Origin: Deltaproteobacteria bacterium | GTDB lineage: Bacteria; Desulfobacterota; Desulfobacteria; Desulfobacterales; Desulfatibacillaceae | Direction of reading: 5' to 3' | Assembly: GCA_021815525.1 (NCBI GenBank) | Contig: JAKAGN010000071.1 | Coordinates: 1 to 9,600, forward strand | DNA length: 9,600 nt | Shown: positions 1 through 6,147 of the stretch, piece by piece | How the letters are laid out: every line of letters starts with the position of its first letter | Position numbering within the stretch: position 1 is the first letter of the stretch | Program-made: the position numbers and the translations under genes | Notes under the pieces: generated by a model | Database searches by the model: none | Told to the model about the DNA's origin: nothing | The model's input: the letters and a program-made list of their open reading frames with translations, nothing else

Positions 1-6
1 AGGCGA

Positions 7-25
7 GCGTTCAGAAAATGAACGC
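7..25. repeat. Short perfect inverted repeat upstream of the EEP gene
   Basis: GCGTTCA (7-13) and TGAACGC (19-25) are perfect reverse complements separated by GAAAA. No T-tract follows, so it is not an obvious intrinsic terminator. It lies about 80 nt upstream of the first start codon, in front of an AT-rich stretch. It could be an operator for a dimeric regulator or the tail of an upstream transcript; the sequence alone does not decide. Confidence 0.45.
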
Positions 26-36
26 ACGGCGTATAA

Positions 37-63
37 CTTACATAAATTTTTGATATTTATTAT
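37..63 (+). promoter_or_regulatory. Weak candidate promoter for the EEP-archease-rtcB unit
   Basis: TATTAT (58-63) matches five of six positions of a sigma70 -10 box and lies in the most AT-rich part of the first 100 nt. The best upstream partner, CTTACA (37-42), matches four of six -35 positions, but the spacer is only 15 bp, shorter than usual. It is placed plausibly for a start near position 70, ahead of the gene at 106. Confidence 0.25.
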
Positions 64-105
64 GGGTCAACCGATTGCGGGAAGAAATCCGGAAAGGACA
101 ATGAC

Positions 106-876
106 ATGATCGTCGGCTTCATGACGCTAAACCTCCGCTTCGGGCTGGCCGCCGACGGCGAAAACGCCTGGGACCGGCGAAAGGAGAGCCTCGCCGGCAT
201 CGTTTGCCGCCATGCCGTCGATTTCCTGGCGGTCCAGGAGGCCAACGCGTTTCAGGCCGCGTTCCTTGGCCAAGCCCTGCAAGGCTGGGGCATGATCGGC
301 GTGCGCGAGCCCGCCCCGCGCTTCTGGCAGAACAACGTGATCTTTTACGCCCCGGGCTGGGGCCTGGAATCCTTCCGCCATTTCTACCTGAGCCCAACCC
401 CCGACACACCCTCCCGCTTCATGGAAAGCCGCTGGCCCAGGCAGTGCTCCTTGGGCGTCTTTTCGCGGGAGGGCAAAACCGTGGCGGTGGCCGGAACCCA
501 TTTCGATTTCGCGGAATCCGTGCAGGTGCGGAGCGCGAGGCTGGTCCTTAAAAGGCTCGCGGAGCACAGGTGCCCCGCGGTCCTCATGGGGGATTTCAAC
601 GCGCGGCCGGAGGGCGCATGTTACGGCGAGCTGACGGGCGCGGCCTGCGGCCTCCCTGAGGCCGCCTTCAAGGACGTCTTCGATCCCGGCGAGCCTGATT
701 TTTCGGCCGGCACCCACCACGGCTTCACCGGGGTCCCAAACCCGGAAAAGGGCCGCATAGACTGGATCCTTTACCGTGGTTTCAGGCGGCTTGTCGAAAA
801 GGAGGTGATCCGCGACAAGGCCCACGGCCGCTACCCTTCCGACCATTTCCCGGTCAAGGCGCTTTTCGAGATATGA
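106..876 (+). CDS. Endonuclease/exonuclease/phosphatase (EEP) superfamily phosphodiesterase
   Basis: A 256-residue single-domain protein with the full set of EEP (DNase I-like) motifs in order: the N-terminal Asn in TLNLRF (N9), the metal-binding Glu in VQEAN (E45), a His in GTHFD (H132), GDFNA (D163, N165), GRIDWIL (D219) and the terminal SDHFPV (D246, H247). These residues bind Mg2+ and activate water for phosphodiester or phosphomonoester cleavage. The substrate cannot be read from sequence, since the family includes nucleases, CCR4/ANGEL-type RNA enzymes and phospholipases. There is no signal peptide or membrane segment, so it is probably cytoplasmic. The start at 106 is supported by GGAAAGGA (91-98) seven bases upstream; the in-frame ATG at 121 has no such site. 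It ends 25 nt before archease, suggesting co-transcription with archease and rtcB and a possible role in RNA end processing (inference). Confidence 0.88.
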   Translation: MIVGFMTLNLRFGLAADGENAWDRRKESLAGIVCRHAVDFLAVQEANAFQAAFLGQALQGWGMIGVREPAPRFWQNNVIFYAPGWGLESFRHFYLSPTPDTPSRFMESRWPRQCSLGVFSREGKTVAVAGTHFDFAESVQVRSARLVLKRLAEHRCPAVLMGDFNARPEGACYGELTGAACGLPEAAFKDVFDPGEPDFSAGTHHGFTGVPNPEKGRIDWILYRGFRRLVEKEVIRDKAHGRYPSDHFPVKALFEI

Positions 877-901
877 TTTGAACGTGGAAAGGCAAGCTTT
901 C

Positions 902-1315
902 ATGCCCTACGAGCTTATATCCCACACCGCCGACTACGCCGCGAGGATCCGGGCCGAAACCGAGGAGGGACTCTTTCTGGAAGCGGCCGGGGCCCTTGTT
1001 TCCATGATAACGGACCCCGGGCTCCTCTCGGGAGGGAAGCCGGTCACCGTCACCGCGGAGGGAGACGACCGGGCCGATCTCATGGTGAACTGGCTCCGGG
1101 AAATCCTTTCCTTTTTCGTGGTGGACGGCCTCATAGTCAGGATTTCGGGCATCGAAAGCCTCACGGAAACCGCCGTTTCCGCGCTGGGGACCGCCGTACC
1201 CTTTGACCCGGCGAAGCATCCGGTGTACAAGGAGATCAAGGCCGTGACCTACCACGCCGCCCGGGCGGAGCGCGCCGGGAGCGGCTGGGAGGCCCAAATC
1301 GTGTTCGATGTCTGA
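902..1315 (+). CDS. Archease, activator of RtcB RNA ligase
   Basis: A 137-residue protein, the usual archease size. Family signatures are SHTAD near the N-terminus (residues 7-11, D11 a probable metal ligand), the helix with WLREIL (64-69), the block EIKAVTYH (111-118) and the C-terminal IVFDV (D136). Archease is known to promote guanylylation of RtcB and to allow multiple turnover, broadening its nucleotide use. I start it at the ATG at 902 because GGAAAGG (886-892) lies nine bases upstream. An in-frame TTG at 878 would add eight residues (MNVERQAF) lacking any archease counterpart. It sits 15 nt before rtcB, the classic archease-rtcB pairing. Confidence 0.93.
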   Translation: MPYELISHTADYAARIRAETEEGLFLEAAGALVSMITDPGLLSGGKPVTVTAEGDDRADLMVNWLREILSFFVVDGLIVRISGIESLTETAVSALGTAVPFDPAKHPVYKEIKAVTYHAARAERAGSGWEAQIVFDV

Positions 1316-1330
1316 GAAAGCCGGAGCGCC

Positions 1331-2764
<1,434 letters not shown>

Positions 2765-2852
2765 CGCCGTTCGTTGGAACCCATCGGGTGCGGCCCCTTT
2801 TATCCGCCGAGCCTTGTAATATTTCAATGACTACCCCAAGGAGGACGAATAA

Positions 2853-4202
2853 ATGAACCCGCAGATTTACCGCGAGTACGACATCCGGGGACTTGTCGAC
2901 AAGGACCTAACGAACGAGGGCATTTACCTCCTGGGCCGCGGCATCGGCGCATATCTCGTCCGGGGCGGCAAAAAAACGGCGACCCTGGGACAGGACTGCC
3001 GCCTCTCATCGCCAGCCTACGCCGCGGAGATAGCCCGGGGGCTCCTGGATTCGGGCATGGACGTCGTCGACCTGGGCGTGGTTCCCACGCCGGTCTTCTA
3101 CTTTTCCATACATCATTTGAACGCCGATGGCGGAGTCATGGTGACCGCCAGCCACAACCCGCCGGAGTACAACGGCTTCAAGATCTGTTCGGGCTTCGAC
3201 ACCCTCTACGGCGCCCAGATTCAGGACGTGCGGAAGCTGGTGGAAGCGGCCGATTTCGTTTCGGGCAAGGGCAAGATGACCCGCGCGGACGTGGTCCCGG
3301 CTTACACGGCCTACCTCTTGAAGAACATCCGCGTGCCGCGGCCCCTCTCCGTTGCCGTAGACGCGGGAAACGGCACCGCGGGCGTGGTGGCGGTTCCCAT
3401 TTTGAAGGGGCTCGGCATGAAGGTTCACGACATCTTCTGCGAGCCCGACGGCCGCTTCCCCAACCACTCGCCCGATCCTACCGTGGCCAAGAACAACGTC
3501 GCGCTCGCGGCCCTGGTCAAGGAAAAGCGCTGCGACATAGGGATCGGCTTCGACGGCGACGGCGACCGCATAGGCGTCCTGGACGAAAACGGGGAAATGA
3601 TCTACGGCGACAAGCTCCTCATCATCTTCGCGCGGGAGATACTTTCCCGCAAACCCGGCGCGGTGGTGATCTCCGAGGTGAAGTGCAGCCAGACCCTCTA
3701 CGACGACGTCGCGGCCCACGGCGGCAAGCCCGTGATGTGGAAGACCGGGCACTCCCTCATAAAGAACAAGATGAAGGAGGAAAACGCGGATCTGGCCGGT
3801 GAGATGAGCGGGCACATGTTCTTCGCCGACCGCTACCTGGGCTTTGACGACGCCACCTACGCCGCCTGCCGGATACTTGAAATCGTGGCCGGCGGAAGCA
3901 AAAAGGTCTCCGAGCTTCTGTCCGACGTTCCCGAGACCTTCTCCACACCCGAGCTTCGCGTGGACTGCCCCGACGAGACCAAGTTCGACGTGGTGGACCG
4001 CGTCACCGCCTACTTCAAGAGCCGCGCCAAGGTCATCGACATCGACGGCTGCCGGGTCCTCTACCCCGACGGCTGGGGCCTGGTGCGGGCTTCCAACACC
4101 CAGCCCGTGCTGGTTCTTCGCTTCGAGGCCCTCTCCGAAACCCGCCTCTCCGAAATCCGCGCCGAGGTGGAAGGCGTGGTCAAAGCCATGCGGGAGGCGT
4201 AG
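2853..4202 (+). CDS. algC: Phosphomannomutase/phosphoglucomutase (AlgC/ManB type)
   Basis: A 449-residue alpha-D-phosphohexomutase that interconverts 6-phospho and 1-phospho forms of mannose and glucose, feeding GDP-mannose and UDP-glucose synthesis for cell-surface polysaccharide. All four domains are present: YDIRG at the N-terminus (9-13), the phosphoserine loop TASHNP (98-103, catalytic S100), the metal loop GFDGDGDR (232-239, D234/D236/D238), the sugar-specificity loop GEMSGHMFF (316-324) and the phosphate-binding RASNTQP (412-418). Length and motif spacing resemble the bifunctional Pseudomonas AlgC more than GlmM or Pgm, so both substrates are likely, but specificity is inferred. The start is fixed by a strong AAGGAGGA (2838-2845) seven bases upstream. 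It lies 88 nt after rtcB, a gap containing TGTAAT (2815-2820) as a possible -10 box without a clear -35, so it may be transcribed separately. GC-rich hairpins follow its stop. Confidence 0.93.
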   Translation: MNPQIYREYDIRGLVDKDLTNEGIYLLGRGIGAYLVRGGKKTATLGQDCRLSSPAYAAEIARGLLDSGMDVVDLGVVPTPVFYFSIHHLNADGGVMVTASHNPPEYNGFKICSGFDTLYGAQIQDVRKLVEAADFVSGKGKMTRADVVPAYTAYLLKNIRVPRPLSVAVDAGNGTAGVVAVPILKGLGMKVHDIFCEPDGRFPNHSPDPTVAKNNVALAALVKEKRCDIGIGFDGDGDRIGVLDENGEMIYGDKLLIIFAREILSRKPGAVVISEVKCSQTLYDDVAAHGGKPVMWKTGHSLIKNKMKEENADLAGEMSGHMFFADRYLGFDDATYAACRILEIVAGGSKKVSELLSDVPETFSTPELRVDCPDETKFDVVDRVTAYFKSRAKVIDIDGCRVLYPDGWGLVRASNTQPVLVLRFEALSETRLSEIRAEVEGVVKAMREA

Positions 4203-4216
4203 GGAAAGGCAAAAGC

Positions 4217-4289
4217 GCCTCCGGCGGCCGGGGGCGCAAACCGCCCCCGGACCCCCGATATGGCGGAGGCTTGCTCTGCAAGGCTCCGC
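4217..4289 (+). repeat. GC-rich hairpin module downstream of the phosphohexomutase gene
   Basis: Hairpin A is a perfect 9-bp stem, CCGGGGGCG (4228-4236) with CGCCCCCGG (4242-4250) around a CAAAC loop. Hairpin B pairs GCGGAG+CTTGC (4263-4274) with GCAAG+CTCCGC (4278-4289), 11 bp with one G-G mismatch and a TCT loop. GCCTCCG (4217-4223) can alternatively pair with CGGAGGC (4264-4270), enclosing A and excluding B. Only four Ts follow B (GAATTTTCC), so it is at best a weak terminator. It may be a REP-like intergenic element that protects or ends the mRNA. The rest of the 4203-4487 gap shows only GC-rich sequence and the promoter at 4394-4424. Confidence 0.5.
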
Positions 4290-4393
4290 GAATTTTCCAG
4301 GGCTTCGCATTCGATCGGGCAAGGTCGGGTTGCGTGGAGCGGGCCCGGGGCCTGGGCCGGGGTTAAATGGCCCACCCGCACCAAGCGCCCGTA

Positions 4394-4424
4394 TTGACTT
4401 TCCCCGGTAACTGCGTGATACAAT
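4394..4424 (+). promoter_or_regulatory. Sigma70-type promoter for the small acidic protein gene
   Basis: TTGACT (4394-4399) matches five of six -35 positions and TACAAT (4419-4424) matches five of six -10 positions. The spacer is 19 bp, slightly long, but TGA directly before the -10 box makes an extended -10 (TGnTACAAT) that would compensate. Transcription should start near 4431, giving a 5' leader of about 57 nt before the ATG at 4488. Confidence 0.65.
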
Positions 4425-4487
4425 GATGTTCGAGCGGGTGTTCGGCCCTTTGCTCCTTTTCGACTGACCCACGGCGAGGAGATCGAC

Positions 4488-4787
4488 ATGGCGGATCAGC
4501 CCACGAGGGAAACGACCAAGACCGGCACAGTGGTTCCCGTCGCCTTCGACGCCGACGAGAACGTCACCTCCATAGCGTTCGAAGCCGAGGGGCTTTCCTT
4601 CCGAATCCTCCAGAAGGGCCGCGGAATCGACCTCATGGAGCTTTTGAACGAGGAGGTCAGCATCACCGGGGTTTTCGGAAAGGACAAGGAGGGGGCGCTG
4701 GCGGTCCTCGTCAAGAGCTACAAGATGGCCGGCGCGGCCGGCATGGAGGACGAAGACCTGGGCCTGGACCTGGGGCCCGGGGAGTAG
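4488..4787 (+). CDS. Small acidic protein of unknown function
   Basis: I do not recognise this 99-residue protein. Residues 1-11 are polar and probably flexible. Residues 12-80 alternate hydrophobic and polar positions as in a compact beta-rich fold (TGTVVPVAF, VTSIAFEAEGLSFRIL, EVSITGVFG, ALAVLVKSYKM) with one helix-like stretch (GIDLMELLNE, 46-55). This looks like a small barrel, possibly OB-like, but that is only an impression. The tail from residue 86 is strongly acidic (MEDEDLGLDLGPGE). There is no signal peptide, membrane helix or cysteine pair, so a soluble cytoplasmic protein is likely. GAGGAGAT (4476-4483) gives a good ribosome site. It has its own promoter and appears monocistronic, as a repeat and a terminator separate it from the transporter gene. 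Codon use matches its neighbours. Confidence 0.75.
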   Translation: MADQPTRETTKTGTVVPVAFDADENVTSIAFEAEGLSFRILQKGRGIDLMELLNEEVSITGVFGKDKEGALAVLVKSYKMAGAAGMEDEDLGLDLGPGE

Positions 4788-4790
4788 AAG

Positions 4791-4825
4791 CAGCCCGTCT
4801 AAAAACGCGAACTGCGGCGTTGCGC
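4791..4825. repeat. Intergenic repeat, copy 1 (second copy at 9532-9566)
   Basis: These 35 nt align without gaps to 9532-9566 at 29 of 35 positions, including an exact 12-mer GCGGCGTTGCGC. Both copies start within three bases of the stop codon of a preceding gene. Here CTAAAAACG (4799-4807) can pair at eight of nine positions with CGTTTTAAG (4901-4909), so the unit may be the left arm of a long, decayed palindrome covering roughly 4791-4909. It resembles intergenic palindromes I associate with deltaproteobacterial genomes, from memory only. Confidence 0.6.
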
Positions 4826-4950
4826 GAGAAAACCAATTTCTGTCACGGCTTCATTTCAGGCTTTTCCTACGGGCTGGTGGGGCAGGGGCCGCGCGCGCCA
4901 CGTTTTAAGCGGTGTTTCAGAACTTACATTTAGATGGCGAAAGGCTTTAC

Positions 4951-4992
4951 GGTCGGGAAAACCCCAAGCCGGTTTTCCCGGCCGTTTTTTTT
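4951..4992 (+). terminator. Strong intrinsic terminator abutting the DMT transporter start
   Basis: GGTCGGGAAAACC (4951-4963) and GGTTTTCCCGGCC (4971-4983) form a 13-bp stem with one G-U pair and a 7-nt loop, followed by G and eight Ts (4985-4992). This is a textbook Rho-independent terminator. Its T-tract ends two bases before the ATG at 4995. It could simply end the transcript of the 4488 gene, about 160 nt after its stop, or be a conditional terminator (attenuator) controlling the transporter. Confidence 0.85.
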
Positions 4993-4994
4993 CC

Positions 4995-5900
4995 ATGAAT
5001 AAAAGGATCCTTCGCGCAAATCTGCTTCTTCTTGTCGCGGCCCTGGTGTGGGGCGTCACCTTCGCGGCCCAGCGGGTGGCCATGTCGCACATGGGGCCCG
5101 CCACCTACTCGGGCCTGCGCTTCGCGCTGGGAGCCCTGTGCCTGGCGCCACTGGCCTTGATCGGCCGGAAAAGAAAGGGCTTCGAGCTTATTCCCGGCTG
5201 GACGCCTCGGCTCCACCTTTGGGGGCCGGCCCTGGCCGGGGTCCTCATGGCGGCCGGCATCAACCTCCAGCAGCTGGGGCTCGTTTCCACGACGGCGGGC
5301 AAGGCCGGGTTCATCACCGGCCTGTACGTTGTGATGGTGCCCTTTCTGACCCTCATCCGGGGGCCGAAAACGGACGCCGGCACCTTCCTGGGCGCGCCCC
5401 TTGCCGCCTACGGGCTCTTTCTGATGAGCGTCACCGAAAATTTCACCGTGGCCCCGGGCGACGGCTGGGTCATGGCCTGCGCGGTGGCCTGGGCATTCCA
5501 CGTTTTCTACATGGGCTGGCTTTCGCCCAGGGTGGACTCCTTCGAGCTGGCCTTCATCCAGGCCGCGGTGTGCGCCTTGATTTCGTTTGCAATCGCCATT
5601 TTTTCGGAGGAAATCAGCCTGGCCGGGATCAGGGCCTCGACGGGGCCGCTCCTTTTCGGCGGCATAGGCTCGGTGGCCGTGGGCTTCACCTTGCAGGTGG
5701 TGGGCCAGAAGGCCGCGCCCCCTGCCCACGCCGCGGTTATAATGGAGCTTGAGGCCGTGTTCGCGCTTCTTGCCGGGCGGATATTCCTCCATGAAGCCAT
5801 GGGCTCGCGGGCTCTTCTCGGGGCGGCCCTTATGTTCGCTGGGATGCTTTTTTCGCAGCTATGGCCCATTTACAGGCGGTGGGGCTTAAAAAAATCTTGA
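4995..5900 (+). CDS. EamA/DMT-superfamily inner-membrane transporter
   Basis: A 301-residue, very hydrophobic protein with the drug/metabolite transporter layout: two tandem EamA repeats (about residues 8-145 and 155-292) giving ten predicted membrane helices. Typical marks are WGVTFAAQ in helix 1 (19-26), GFITGLYVVMVPFLTL in the first repeat (105-120) and AAVIMELEAVFALLAGRIFLHE in the second (246-267). Short basic loops (GRKRKG, 57-62) and the basic C-terminus fit the cytoplasmic side. Family members export amino acids, purines or other metabolites; the substrate here is unknown. The ATG at 4995 is the only credible start, since the next in-frame ATG (residue 30) would remove helix 1. It has no normal ribosome site: a terminator hairpin and T-tract fill the space before it. 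The ilv promoter overlaps its stop codon, so an amino-acid export role is conceivable but unproven. Confidence 0.88.
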   Translation: MNKRILRANLLLLVAALVWGVTFAAQRVAMSHMGPATYSGLRFALGALCLAPLALIGRKRKGFELIPGWTPRLHLWGPALAGVLMAAGINLQQLGLVSTTAGKAGFITGLYVVMVPFLTLIRGPKTDAGTFLGAPLAAYGLFLMSVTENFTVAPGDGWVMACAVAWAFHVFYMGWLSPRVDSFELAFIQAAVCALISFAIAIFSEEISLAGIRASTGPLLFGGIGSVAVGFTLQVVGQKAAPPAHAAVIMELEAVFALLAGRIFLHEAMGSRALLGAALMFAGMLFSQLWPIYRRWGLKKS

Positions 5901-5926
5901 CACTGGATTTTATCTGCTGTTAGACT
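5897..5926 (+). promoter_or_regulatory. Promoter of the ilv leader-ilvDB operon
   Basis: TTGACA (5897-5902) is a perfect -35 box. TAGACT (5921-5926) matches four of six -10 positions with an 18-bp spacer and is preceded by TGT, giving an extended -10. Transcription should begin near 5933, some 23 nt before the leader ATG. The -35 box overlaps the TGA stop (5898-5900) of the transporter gene. Confidence 0.72.
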
Positions 5927-5955
5927 TTTTGAATCAAAGCATTGGAGCTTTTTCC

Positions 5956-6042
5956 ATGATGAAGTTTCAGTCCATTTCCGGCCTCCTCCTTCTCCTCCTT
6001 ATTATCGTCGGCGTACTCCCCTGCCGCCAAGGGACCGGTTAG
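5956..6042 (+). CDS. ilvL: ilv leader peptide (branched-chain amino acid attenuator)
   Basis: A 28-codon ORF whose centre reads GLLLLLLIIVGVL (residues 9-21). Seven Leu, three Ile and two Val make up 12 of 28 residues, nine of them in one uninterrupted run. GGAG (5944-5947) lies eight bases before the ATG, so it should be translated. The peptide continues PCRQGTG to a TAG at 6040-6042, and that tail resembles the PC-containing, Gly-rich end of the E. coli ilvG leader. It is followed by antiterminator and terminator structures and then ilvD. The peptide itself probably has no function: its translation measures the supply of charged Leu/Ile/Val tRNA. The hydrophobic run could be mistaken for a signal or membrane segment, but the length and position argue against a real membrane protein. 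Confidence 0.88.
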   Translation: MMKFQSISGLLLLLLIIVGVLPCRQGTG

Positions 6043-6083
6043 CGGACAACTTGAAGAAATTCAAAAAAATCCGTTACCGGCCC
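6024..6083 (+). promoter_or_regulatory. ilv attenuator: protector and antiterminator pairings
   Basis: Region 2, GGGACCGGTTAGCGGA (6031-6046), can pair with region 3, TCCGTTACCGGCCC (6070-6083): 14 bp including one G-U, with single bulges at A6034 and U6040. It encloses a small TTGAA/TTCAA hairpin (6051-6055 with 6060-6064). Region 3 contains most of the terminator's 5' arm, so this fold and the terminator exclude each other. A protector can form upstream: CCGC (6024-6027) with GCGG (6042-6045), then AA (6029-6030) with TT (6039-6040). A ribosome stalled near the last Val/Leu control codons would cover region 1, free region 2 and form the antiterminator. A ribosome reaching the stop codon would cover region 2 and allow termination. 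Confidence 0.75.
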
Positions 6084-6103
6084 CCGGTAACGGATTTTTT
6101 TTT
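6069..6103 (+). terminator. Attenuator terminator upstream of ilvD
   Basis: ATCCGTTACCGG (6069-6080) and CCGGTAACGGAT (6084-6095) form a perfect 12-bp stem around a CCC loop, with T residues at 6095-6103. Upstream As (6063-6068) can extend the stem against the Ts. It lies after the leader ORF and 44 nt before ilvD, so it must be bypassed for ilvDB expression. The predicted terminated RNA is about 170 nt. Confidence 0.93.
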
Positions 6104-6147
6104 GTCTTCGTTTTCAAAATTCGGACCACGGAAGGATTAAAAAATCC

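Noticed and set aside
35..43. AACTTACAT here and again at 4921-4929, considered as a shared regulatory site
   Set aside because: A 9-base match is expected many times by chance in 9.6 kb, and the flanks do not align.
878..901. Extended archease start at the TTG at 878
   Set aside because: The ATG at 902 has a well-spaced GGAAAGG, and the extra eight residues do not fit the archease N-terminus.
3006..4472. Long minus-strand open frame (488 codons) opposite the phosphohexomutase gene
   Set aside because: Same reasoning: the plus strand encodes a complete enzyme with all catalytic loops, and the antisense frame has no recognisable motif.
4934..5002. 22-codon ORF overlapping the transporter start, considered as a leader peptide
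   Set aside because: It has no ribosome site, no run of a single amino acid, and its codons come mostly from the terminator stem and T-tract.
5933..6147. T-box or metabolite riboswitch as the control element of ilvDB
   Set aside because: The leader is too short and lacks a T-box-like conserved bulge. A translated Leu/Ile/Val-rich ORF explains the structure better.
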